Positions 1-6,962 of a DNA stretch of 64,000 bases are shown here, piece by piece. The notes beneath the pieces are model-generated. The model made no database searches and had not been told where the DNA came from. It worked only from the letters and a program-made list of their open reading frames with translations. The first letter of the stretch is position 1. Every line of letters starts with the position of its first letter. The stretch comes from Pseudomonas solani (GTDB lineage Bacteria; Pseudomonadota; Gammaproteobacteria; Pseudomonadales; Pseudomonadaceae), in assembly GCF_026072635.1 (NCBI RefSeq), contig NZ_AP023081.1, positions 5,018,501 through 5,082,500 of the forward strand, given 5' to 3'. The position numbers and the translations under genes were made by a program.

Positions 1-602
1 ACGCAGAGGACAGCGAACCCTTCAGCTGCCGAAATGGCTATTTCCCCTCCGAGGGCAAGTTCAGCCAGCTGTACAAGGTCGTGAACAAGCACCAGACGCA
101 CTTCTTCAAGGACGACGAGCGCTGCCCCGAATCCGAGGGCTGCCAGCAGAAGGCGTACCTCATCGAGGGCGATGAGGTGCTGGTCAACAAGATCGAAGGC
201 GGTTGGGCCTGTGCCTGGTACCAGGGCAAGAAGCGCGAAACCGTGGGCTGGATCGAGTTGGTGAACCTCGCTCCAGCCGCTGACCCCTTGCCGGAAACCA
301 GCGATTGGCTGGGCACCTGGAAGGCCTGGGCCAGCACCCTCACCATCGAGCAGCAAGAGCAGGGGCCGGGCCTGCACGTGACCGGTGATTCGACCTGGGG
401 CAGCGGCGCCAGTACCCACATCGGGCAGATCGACGGCACCTTCAAGCCCAAAGGCCGCTACGCCATGACCAAGGACGGCGACGGCAAGTACGACTGCGCT
501 GTCGAGTACACCCGTATCGGCCGCTTCCTGATCGTCGATGACAACAACAATTGCGGCGGCATGAATGTGAGCTTCGATGGGGTTTACGTCCGGGCGCAGT
601 GA
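1..602 (+). CDS. Secreted SH3-like hypothetical protein, 5' truncated
   Basis: The frame is open from base 3 to the TGA at 600-602 with no start at the window edge, so the gene begins outside the window; 199 residues are visible. A GTG at 81 is in frame, but the protein reads naturally through it (cysteine-containing stretch FSCRNGYFPSEG before it). The middle part (GDEVLV...GGWACAWYQG...VGWIE) looks like a bacterial SH3-type fold. The C-terminal part starts WLGTWKAW and ends with a conserved-looking CGGMNVSFDGVY. This two-part layout is common in exported proteins that bind cell-wall material, but the signal peptide is not visible. Function unknown. Confidence 0.6.
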   Translation, partial: AEDSEPFSCRNGYFPSEGKFSQLYKVVNKHQTHFFKDDERCPESEGCQQKAYLIEGDEVLVNKIEGGWACAWYQGKKRETVGWIELVNLAPAADPLPETSDWLGTWKAWASTLTIEQQEQGPGLHVTGDSTWGSGASTHIGQIDGTFKPKGRYAMTKDGDGKYDCAVEYTRIGRFLIVDDNNNCGGMNVSFDGVYVRAQ

Positions 603-620
603 GCCGAGGGTTGCGGCTCA
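600..620. terminator. Small hairpin between convergent genes
   Basis: TGAGCCG (600-606) pairs perfectly with CGGCTCA (614-620) around a 7-nt loop. It overlaps the stop codons of the two convergent genes. There is no U-run, so a terminator role is inferred from position only. Confidence 0.35.
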
Positions 621-1391
621 GCGGAGGCGATGATTGATCGTCTCCGGTTTGAGCAGTTCTTCTGCCCCCTGCGGCCCATAGAACCTCACGTCCTGAATTC
701 CAAACCGGCTGGTGTTAACCACCGTAACGCCTGCATACATACCCACTACAAAGGTGTCGCCTCGCTTGACCAGGCTATTGGGCGCAAAGCGCGACCAGGG
801 CGCTTTGTAGGCAATGATTTCCATCGACGCCTGCTCAGGGGATGGGTTTACGGCAATAAGGCTGTCGAAGGTCAGGATGTAGGCAACGCCTTTTTCAAAA
901 AGGATCTTCTCCGGGGCGGAGGGAAGCAGGGTGAACCTGGCCAACTTCGGTTCGCTTGCGATATCCGTCAGCTCGTACATGGCGCCAACGTTGATCCCCA
1001 TGTGGCTGAGCCCGGTAAACACGAAGATCGAGCCGTCGACTTTCTGGATGCTGACGACATTTTCCTTCAGCAAGGTTCTGGTCGTTCCATCCTGCGAGGT
1101 GACGGTCAGCTCACCTCCCCATTCACCATGGTCCGTGCCCATGATCTTCACGCCATCGACCTGCAACTCGGTCAGGGGCCGCTCCAGGCTCTGCTCATCG
1201 TGACTGATGAGGAGCCCGCCACCGTCGGCAGTAACCTGATAAGAGCCAAGGTCCAGTACTTTCTCGGTGATGCCGCTTTTCGGTATGGCCTGGGCTACCA
1301 GGCCGTTCTTTTGAAGTTCGCTTTCGAGGGTGCCTGCGACCGCCGTCATCGAGATCAGGGCTGAGAGTGCAGCGATTGCAATGCGTTGCAT
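618..1391 (-). CDS. Exported hypothetical protein
   Basis: 257 residues with a clear Sec signal peptide (MQRIAIAALSALISMTAVAG), so probably periplasmic. The rest is rich in short beta-strand-like segments (SIFVFTGLSHMG, VAYILTFDSLIAV, DTFVVGMYAGVTVV), suggesting a propeller or beta-sandwich, but I do not recognise the family. It lies 18 nt downstream of the 380-residue gene at 1410-2552 on the same strand and is probably co-transcribed with it. The ribosome-binding site is weak. No catalytic motif is evident. Confidence 0.6.
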   Translation of the reverse strand: MQRIAIAALSALISMTAVAGTLESELQKNGLVAQAIPKSGITEKVLDLGSYQVTADGGGLLISHDEQSLERPLTELQVDGVKIMGTDHGEWGGELTVTSQDGTTRTLLKENVVSIQKVDGSIFVFTGLSHMGINVGAMYELTDIASEPKLARFTLLPSAPEKILFEKGVAYILTFDSLIAVNPSPEQASMEIIAYKAPWSRFAPNSLVKRGDTFVVGMYAGVTVVNTSRFGIQDVRFYGPQGAEELLKPETINHRLR

Positions 1392-1409
1392 GGGAGATAT
1401 CCGTTCTCT

Positions 1410-2552
1410 TTAGACCAAGGAGTGTGTGCAGTAGCGCTCGATCACTTCACACAGCTGATCGACCTCGCCCAATGGCACGAATCGGCTTAGCGACCAGCCG
1501 TTTTCACCGAGCTTCTGGCTGAAAACGCGATAGCCGACCACGGCGCCGCCAAATCGATAGCGGGAGACGAGCAGCGTGTCTTCGCCATAGATGAAGTCGG
1601 GTGTGTGGGAGATATGGAGGTGCTGGAAGGGGTTGTTCGGGTCGAAGTGAATCGATTCGAACAGGCCCTTTGTGTCCAGCCGTTCGAAGGCTTTCTTGAG
1701 GTCATCCTCGAAGCAGGTGTGCCCCTTGCCAGCCCGCTCGCGGATAGTCGTGACGGGTACGGTGTTCACGGGCCAGCCACTGAGTTCCGGCACCAGGTGA
1801 TCCCAGCCCTTGGCCAGTGCAATTTCGCGGGGCGTCTCGCCGTGGGCATTGGCCCGGAAGACATTCGCCATGCCCTGGAGCCCTTCGAGAATCTCGATGC
1901 GACGGGTAGCGCCCCAGTTGCCGGGCTTCTCGGCGAACGGTGCTTTGATCAAGGCGGTGATCAGGGTCTCGCCGTCCCGGGTGAACCCTTCCACCACGTC
2001 GTACGGAATGCTGTCCCAGTCGATGGAGAAGACATTGCCTGCCTGGATCAGCGTGGCCAGGGCATCGGTGCTTTGCGTGCTGAGCAGTTCGTTGTTCACC
2101 CGCTTGAATGCCTTCAAGGGTAAATACACCGCCTCGATGCTTTCCGCTTCCGAGGTGAAGAGAAAGGTGCCGGGAAGCTTTTTCTTGCAGTGCTTGTGCA
2201 GCGCATCGAGAAAGCTCTGATCGATGTAGGTGCCGCCCTCGTGGGTGAACTTCAGCGAGTGGGTTTCCTGCTGCTGGGTGAAGGTCAGGGTGAGCTTGCC
2301 GGTGCGGCCGGCATTGATCTGCACGTCCTCCGGCGCCAGGTCGCCATTGCTGATGGCCGCCAGGCGAGCGAGTAGCACTTCGTAGTCTTGCGGCTCATCG
2401 ATCACGTCGGGGTCCAGCGAGGCAACGTTCGCCGGAATCAGCTCGCGGAATATCCCCACGATAGTGGCCTTGTCCTTTGCGCTGTTGGGCACCCGGCCGG
2501 AGAAGGCCTTGGTTTTTCGCAGGATGTCGGTAAGCAGTGCGAGGGTGTTCAT
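1410..2552 (-). CDS. Hypothetical protein, 380 residues
   Basis: Cytoplasmic-looking protein without signal peptide or membrane segments. One stretch around residues 235-255 (NAHGETPREIALAKGWDHL) resembles a single ankyrin-type repeat; I see no other repeats. It is followed on the same strand, 18 nt away, by the exported protein at 618-1391, suggesting a two-gene operon. I do not recognise the family. A T6SS or toxin-related role is possible for such pairs but nothing in the sequence shows it. Confidence 0.6.
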   Translation of the reverse strand: MNTLALLTDILRKTKAFSGRVPNSAKDKATIVGIFRELIPANVASLDPDVIDEPQDYEVLLARLAAISNGDLAPEDVQINAGRTGKLTLTFTQQQETHSLKFTHEGGTYIDQSFLDALHKHCKKKLPGTFLFTSEAESIEAVYLPLKAFKRVNNELLSTQSTDALATLIQAGNVFSIDWDSIPYDVVEGFTRDGETLITALIKAPFAEKPGNWGATRRIEILEGLQGMANVFRANAHGETPREIALAKGWDHLVPELSGWPVNTVPVTTIRERAGKGHTCFEDDLKKAFERLDTKGLFESIHFDPNNPFQHLHISHTPDFIYGEDTLLVSRYRFGGAVVGYRVFSQKLGENGWSLSRFVPLGEVDQLCEVIERYCTHSLV

Positions 2553-2917
2553 GAGATGTCCTTATCTCGGCAACCGAGCGGGTCAGGTGAACGTGAGCGC
2601 GTGGGATATCGGGTAGAGCGCCTCGGCAGGCGAGCGCGCATGGCGACATCCATTTCCATGCAGCTGGCCGATAGTGCCACTGCGAACGCAGGTTGGAAAT
2701 CGAGGCGGCACGGATCTGTGAAAGGGTGCTGGGATACGCCGAGGGTGACCGTAGGTGAACCGTGCGCCTCCCGTCTGCGAACCCTTCGACAGGAACTCAT
2801 CCCGGGGATTGACCTGGCGCGCGCCCCGTCGATGATGGCGCCCTGGGTATGCCCATCCGCAGGCAGGGAGCCGCCTCGTCGGGCGTCGAGGATGATCCAC
2901 ACAAGGAGGTTGGCACC
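2553..2917. other. Intergenic, no gene seen
   Basis: 365 bases between divergent genes. Reading frames here have atypical composition (proline/arginine-rich reverse frames, no family-like sequence). I see no RNA gene; it presumably holds the two divergent promoters. Confidence 0.5.
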
Positions 2918-3256
2918 ATGCACGGCATGGCATTGATCGGGATGCTGCTGGTGGGCACGCTGCCCGCGCTGCTCCCTGGATGGCGAGCATTCCTGGCGGC
3001 CCTGGCCGGGGTGGTCGTGCTCTACGGGGCGCAGGTCGCCTGGTTCTTCTGGGCCGTGGAGCGGGAGGCGACCGAGGGGCCCGCCTTCCTGGCCGGCATC
3101 GCCATCCTGGGCGTCGAGCAGGCGCTCGTCATTGCTTCGATCATCGGGCGGCTTATCGCCCACTTCCTGGCCCGCCGTCTGGGCCGGTACGGGCGGGCCG
3201 GCCTGCTCTGGGGGCTTGCCCTGTGCTGGCAGCCAGCCTCTGCGCCTTCTCGCTGA
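2918..3256 (+). CDS. Small integral membrane protein, possibly frameshifted
   Basis: The start is chosen at 2918 because AAGGAGG (2903-2909) sits 8 nt upstream; an in-frame ATG at 2849 lacks such a site. The 112-residue product has hydrophobic helices at about residues 3-20, 23-46 and 56-76 and then an Arg-rich loop. After residue ~100 the reading turns non-hydrophobic (WQPASAPSR) and stops, while the +1 frame continues as an excellent membrane segment (LSGYASTLLIGAAVPFVGF) up to a stop at 3361-3363. A one-base indel near 3225-3245 would therefore give a four- to five-helix protein of about 148 residues. Function unknown. Confidence 0.55.
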   Translation: MHGMALIGMLLVGTLPALLPGWRAFLAALAGVVVLYGAQVAWFFWAVEREATEGPAFLAGIAILGVEQALVIASIIGRLIAHFLARRLGRYGRAGLLWGLALCWQPASAPSR

Positions 3257-3465
3257 GCGGTTACGCCTCGACCCTGCTCATAGGGGCGGCGGTGCCGTTC
3301 GTCGGGTTCTGCCTGGCCTTGCTGCTGGCGCCTCGCCCATCTCGGGGCCTGTCATTCGGCTGACCCGAACGTACGGGAGGCTTCAGATGGGGAGTTTGCG
3401 GCCCTCGACCCTCTGCCTTGTGCATTCATCAAGCGCAGCGGCATTTTGGCTGCTAAGGATTTCCC

Positions 3466-3491
3466 TACAGAAAATAGGGAAGTGCCGATAA
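3466..3491 (+). promoter_or_regulatory. Sigma28 (FliA)-type promoter
   Basis: GCCGATAA at 3484-3491 is a perfect match to the FliA -10 element. TACAGAAA at 3466-3473 is a reasonable -35 with a 10-nt spacer. It lies about 190 nt upstream of the chemoreceptor start at 3680, which fits expression with the flagellar/chemotaxis regulon. Confidence 0.6.
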
Positions 3492-3533
3492 CCATTGAGT
3501 CCGGATCACAGCAAGATGAAGCGGAACTGAAGA

Positions 3534-3561
3534 CAACCCCAAGCCGATGGGTTTGGGGTTG
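3534..3561 (+). repeat. 12-bp hairpin in chemoreceptor leader
   Basis: CAACCCCAAGCC (3534-3545) pairs with GGGTTTGGGGTTG-type sequence (3550-3561; one G-U pair) around a GATG tetraloop. It lies between the predicted FliA promoter and the gene and contains the ATG at 3547, which argues against that ATG being the real start. No U-run follows, so it is more likely a leader structure than a terminator. Confidence 0.5.
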
Positions 3562-4977
3562 CATCAGCTTCTCATTCCGTTTGGCTTGGCTACTCTGAGG
3601 AAGGCCGCTCCGGCTACCGGACGACTACTGTGGGCAGTAAGGGCAAAACGTTCCGACCCCATACCGCGAGGAGCTCATCATGCTGTTCAGAAAGAGCCGA
3701 GTCAGCCCTGCCATCAAGACCCCCAGGACGAAGAAAACCTCCAGCGGCTGCGTGCCGTCGAGGACAACGTCGCGTCCATCTGCTTCACCCCACAGGGCGA
3801 GATCATCACTGCCAACCCCCTGTTCCTCCAGGTGGTCGGCTACACCGAGCAGGAGATTGTCGGCAAGCACCACCGCATCTTCTGCGAGGACAGCTTCCGC
3901 AGTTCCAGCGCCTATGAGCGTTTCTGGGCATCCCTGGCCAACGGCATTTCCCAGCGCGGGGTGTTCAAGCGCATCGCCAAGAACGGCTCGGTGATCTGGC
4001 TGGAGGCGACCTACTTCCCGGTCAAGGATGAGTCCGGCCGCGTGACTGAGGTCCTCAAGATCGCCAGCGACGTCACCCAGAAACACTCCGACCTGCTGGT
4101 GCTGGCCGCGCTGAGCGACGCGCTGCGCCGCTCCATGGCGATGATCGAGTTCACCCCCGACGGCGAGATCATCGACGCCAACGACAACTTCCTGCACCTG
4201 ATGGGCTACAGCCTCGGCAGCCTCAAGGGCCGCCACCACCGCATGCTGTGCCTCGACACGTTCTACAAGGAGAACCCCGACTTCTGGGCCAACCTCAAGG
4301 CCGGCAACTTCTATCGCGGCCACTTCGAGCGCAAGACCGCCTCCGGCAACACCGTGCACATCGAGGCCAGCTACAACCCGGTGAAGGACGAGTCCGGCAC
4401 CGTGTTCAAGGTGGTCAAGTTCGCCATCGACGTCACCGAACAGGTGCGCCGCAACGAAGAGGTCCGGCGTGCCGCCGAACTGTCCTTCTCCACCGCCGAG
4501 GAGACTGCGCAGATCTCCAACCGGGGCATGGACTCGCTCGATCAGTCGGTGGTGATCTCCGCCACCACCCTGACCATGGTGAACACCGCTGTGGACCTCA
4601 TCTCCAAGCTGAATCTTCAGGCCAAGGACATCGAGAACATCGTCACTACCATCCAGGGCGTCGCCGAGCAGACCAACCTGCTGGCCCTCAATGCCGCCAT
4701 CGAAGCGGCGCGGGCAGGGGACATGGGGCGCGGTTTCGCCGTGGTGGCCGACGAAGTGCGGCAACTGGCCGGGCGCACCAGCGGCGCCACCGTCGAGATC
4801 AAGAGCGTGGTCACCGAGAACGTGAAGATGACCCAGCAGATCGACGACTACATGAAGAAGATCGAAGCCAGCGCCAAGGACAACAACGCGCAGATCTCCA
4901 CCGTCGCCACCATCATGGGCGAGATAAGCCGGGGCGCCGAACACGTCGCCAAGGTGGTTTCGGCGCTCTTCAAGTAA
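3547..4977 (+). CDS. PAS-PAS methyl-accepting chemotaxis protein, probable 5' frameshift
   Basis: Soluble chemoreceptor of the Aer/BdlA type with no transmembrane helix. PAS domain 1 spans about residues 72-180 (ITANPLFLQVVGYT, GKHHRIFC), PAS domain 2 about 195-300 (IDANDNFLHLMGYS), and the signalling domain covers the C-terminus with the canonical hairpin (EQTNLLALNAAIEAARAG, GRGFAVVADEVRQLA). It would relay redox or ligand signals to CheA. The unbroken frame starts at 3547 but its first ~60 residues look non-coding. A much better start, ATG 3680 with GAGGAG at 3668-3673, encodes MLFRKSRVSPAIK in a different frame. A one-base indel between 3690 and 3740, possibly in the CCCCC run near 3720-3724, would join it to the PAS frame. 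Confidence 0.85.
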   Translation: MGLGLHQLLIPFGLATLRKAAPATGRLLWAVRAKRSDPIPRGAHHAVQKEPSQPCHQDPQDEENLQRLRAVEDNVASICFTPQGEIITANPLFLQVVGYTEQEIVGKHHRIFCEDSFRSSSAYERFWASLANGISQRGVFKRIAKNGSVIWLEATYFPVKDESGRVTEVLKIASDVTQKHSDLLVLAALSDALRRSMAMIEFTPDGEIIDANDNFLHLMGYSLGSLKGRHHRMLCLDTFYKENPDFWANLKAGNFYRGHFERKTASGNTVHIEASYNPVKDESGTVFKVVKFAIDVTEQVRRNEEVRRAAELSFSTAEETAQISNRGMDSLDQSVVISATTLTMVNTAVDLISKLNLQAKDIENIVTTIQGVAEQTNLLALNAAIEAARAGDMGRGFAVVADEVRQLAGRTSGATVEIKSVVTENVKMTQQIDDYMKKIEASAKDNNAQISTVATIMGEISRGAEHVAKVVSALFK

Positions 4978-4983
4978 CGTCGA

Positions 4984-5007
4984 CCCCGGCACCGGGCCAG
5001 TTTTTTT
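4984..5007 (+). terminator. Possible rho-independent terminator after chemoreceptor
   Basis: A short GC hairpin (CCCG 4985-4988 with CGGG 4993-4996) is followed closely by a run of seven T (5001-5007). The stem is short, so this is tentative. Confidence 0.45.
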
Positions 5008-5078
5008 GAAGGGCCGCTATTGGCCAAGAACGGATTATTTCGCAGTGGCTGGTGGCCTCTGTTGAGGCTTGAGGGTGT

Positions 5079-6014
5079 CTACGAGACCAGGGCCGTCGCG
5101 TGATGCAGGCCCTTCAGAAACTCCAGTTCCTTGGATATAACCTCGCTGAAGAAAGGCTCAAAGTAAGGTTGGAAATGGTTGGCTTTGATCGTTTCTACGG
5201 TGATGTAAGGATTTTTCACTTTGTTAATTGCGGGCTCTACGAAGGGGGCGACTGTGTCCTCCGTTGCTCCCAGCAATAACGTGGGAACCTGAATTTCCTT
5301 CAATCGTTTGAGCGGGCGATAGGGACCCATTGTGATCAGGGAGCGCGCAGCGACACGATTGTCGTACTTGCGCCTCAAGCTGCGCTCAGCGAGTTGCAGT
5401 GCCGTATGGGCGTCATCTCTATCCATCGAAGAAAACGCCCCAGGTTCGCTGACAACCGGAATATAAATGGGCCGCCCGGGTTTGATCAGATCGGACAAAC
5501 AGTAAACAGCGAATTTCATCAGGCGGGGGGCAGGTAGCGCCAATACCGTAGCCATGCCGTCCAACATGGGGACCTGGGCGATCACACCTGCCAGTTCTGG
5601 ATGATCTGCTGCTAGCTCCACCGCATGGCCACCGCCGAAAGAAGAGCCCCAAACGACGATTTTGGTTGGGTCAATGCGTGGATGGGATTTCAAGAAGGCG
5701 AGCGCTGCATCGGCGTCTTGCATGCGCTGACGAGCCGAAATGGTCTGCCGAGGAAGCCCAGCGCTCTCACCCCAACTGCGGTAGTCGAACGTCATGACCG
5801 CATACCCGGCGCGCGTGAACTCTTCATAGAATGGCACCGTCAGTGCGTTCTGGATGCCTCCCCATCCGTGCACCATGAGAATGGCCGGCCTGGCGTGTTT
5901 GTTGGTGTTTGCCGGCCAATGCAGCGTGGCTGCGCACCAAGTACCCTCCGAATAGAAGCCTGTTCGTTCGCTTTGGCACGTAAGGTCTTCAGGGTTATGT
6001 CTCAGTTTTTCCAT
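5079..6014 (-). CDS. Alpha/beta hydrolase
   Basis: 311-residue soluble alpha/beta-hydrolase of the dienelactone hydrolase/YcjY-like type. The oxyanion-hole motif HGWGG is at residues 49-53 and the nucleophile elbow GSSFGG has Ser125 as the predicted catalytic serine. A candidate acid lies in LLLGATEDTVAP (about residue 250) and the histidine in KANHFQPYF (about 282), so the triad is complete. The substrate is unknown, probably an ester. It is divergent from the TetR gene at 6121 and the two share an intergenic region with two operator-like palindromes, so this hydrolase is the likely repressed target. Base composition is somewhat more AT-rich than the flanking genes. Confidence 0.85.
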   Translation of the reverse strand: MEKLRHNPEDLTCQSERTGFYSEGTWCAATLHWPANTNKHARPAILMVHGWGGIQNALTVPFYEEFTRAGYAVMTFDYRSWGESAGLPRQTISARQRMQDADAALAFLKSHPRIDPTKIVVWGSSFGGGHAVELAADHPELAGVIAQVPMLDGMATVLALPAPRLMKFAVYCLSDLIKPGRPIYIPVVSEPGAFSSMDRDDAHTALQLAERSLRRKYDNRVAARSLITMGPYRPLKRLKEIQVPTLLLGATEDTVAPFVEPAINKVKNPYITVETIKANHFQPYFEPFFSEVISKELEFLKGLHHATALVS

Positions 6015-6039
6015 GGCGCAGCTCCAGAGGCAGAATTAT

Positions 6040-6056
6040 CTTGGATGGCATTCAAG
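6040..6056. promoter_or_regulatory. Operator-like palindrome O1
   Basis: CTTGGAT-GGC-ATTCAAG: 7-bp half-sites around a 3-nt spacer with a single mismatch. It is the same consensus as the palindrome at 6073-6089; centre-to-centre distance is 33 bp, about three helical turns. It lies 26 bp before the hydrolase start, so binding here would block that promoter. Confidence 0.6.
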
Positions 6057-6072
6057 AGATAAATCTACTCCT

Positions 6073-6089
6073 CTTGAATGCAATTCAAG
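6073..6089. promoter_or_regulatory. Operator-like palindrome O2
   Basis: CTTGAAT-GCA-ATTCAAG is a perfect 17-bp palindrome with 7-bp arms. Together with O1 it also creates an 11-bp perfect inverted repeat (6048-6058 with 6071-6081). Predicted binding site for the TetR protein encoded at 6121, which would act as autorepressor. Confidence 0.65.
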
Positions 6090-6120
6090 AATGGCCCGGG
6101 CGACAGTGGGAGTTGGCAGC

Positions 6121-6672
6121 ATGGCCAAGAATAAGCGTGACATTGATCTGGATGTGAAAAGAGGGGAGCTGGAAGAAACCGCCGCCAAGCTGTTCATCAC
6201 ATGTGGCTACGACGCTACCTCCATGAGTCGAATTGCCCAAGAGCTGGGAGTGACCCCTAATACCCTCTACTGGTACTACGGCAGCAAAGACGAACTTCTG
6301 GTTGGGGTGCTCAACCGCCTGGTGTCGGACAGTCTAAAGCGGCTGCCCTCGATAGTGGGATTACCCCTGAAGGACCAGATTGCCTGGGCGTTACAGGAAT
6401 TTGAACAAAGCCGAGCGCTGGTAAATACGGTTCACGGCAAACTTGGCCAATCCGCAGTGATTCAGGATTGGCATGAGGGATTTCACCGAATTCTAGAAAC
6501 TACAGTGGTCCGCGCGTTGAAAGCCAAAGGCGTCAGTGAAGGGCGAGCCAGGATGTTGGCTACGGTAGCAACGTTTCTCGTAGAAGGCCTCCTGGCACAT
6601 CCGCACACCGAGCAGCAGCGTGACGATATTCTCGAATGGTTTTCCCAACACTCCTTTACAGACCTGGCCTGA
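6121..6672 (+). CDS. TetR/AcrR family transcriptional regulator
   Basis: 183 residues. The N-terminal TetR helix-turn-helix is clear (about residues 15-60: ETAAKLFITCGYDATSMSR then IAQELGVTPNTLYWYYGSK). The C-terminal half is a variable ligand-binding/dimerisation region. The start at 6121 is preferred over an in-frame ATG at 6013 because it places the HTH at the usual distance from the N-terminus and leaves the operator palindromes outside the gene. It is divergent from the alpha/beta hydrolase and likely represses both itself and the hydrolase. The inducer is unknown. Confidence 0.85.
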   Translation: MAKNKRDIDLDVKRGELEETAAKLFITCGYDATSMSRIAQELGVTPNTLYWYYGSKDELLVGVLNRLVSDSLKRLPSIVGLPLKDQIAWALQEFEQSRALVNTVHGKLGQSAVIQDWHEGFHRILETTVVRALKAKGVSEGRARMLATVATFLVEGLLAHPHTEQQRDDILEWFSQHSFTDLA

Positions 6673-6858
6673 TACAAAGCCCGCGCTCGTCAAGATGATG
6701 GCTGCCCTGTTCTCTCTCCTGTACGTGATGGACGCCGCGATCCATTGGCGCTGGGCGAGGCAAGCTCGCGATCTGGTTCATCTCGAATTGTTAACCCAGC
6801 AGGAAGAACGCGTGGCATAGGTGCTCGAAGGGCGCCGGCTAACGAAGGAGCGCTGTAC

Positions 6859-6946
6859 GGGCGACTTCAGTCGCCAAGGGATGCGCAGCATCCCCCTGTG
6901 ATACCGAGTGGCAGACCTGCGGCCTGCTTGGCGACTGAAGTCACCC
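6859..6946. repeat. REP-like composite palindrome
   Basis: GGGCGACTTCAGTCGCCAAG (6859-6878) pairs with CTTGGCGACTGAAGTCACCC (about 6927-6946), enclosing a second small stem GGATGC-GCA-GCATCC near 6879-6893. This three-stem structure between the TetR gene and the end of the GMC operon is typical of intergenic REP/BIME elements and may end transcription. No other gene is visible in 6673-6962. Confidence 0.6.
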
Positions 6947-6962
6947 CTACCTGCCGAGCACC

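Noticed and set aside
2388..2936. Forward ORF across the intergenic region at 2.5-2.9 kb
   Set aside because: Overlaps the 380-residue gene, no ribosome-binding site and atypical composition.
3625..4992. Very long reverse-strand open frame opposite the chemoreceptor
   Set aside because: His/Val/Gly-rich shadow of the GC-rich coding strand; the forward strand has clear PAS and MCP domains.
6695..6820. 41-codon ORF after the TetR gene
   Set aside because: No ribosome-binding site or recognisable sequence; lies next to REP-like repeats.
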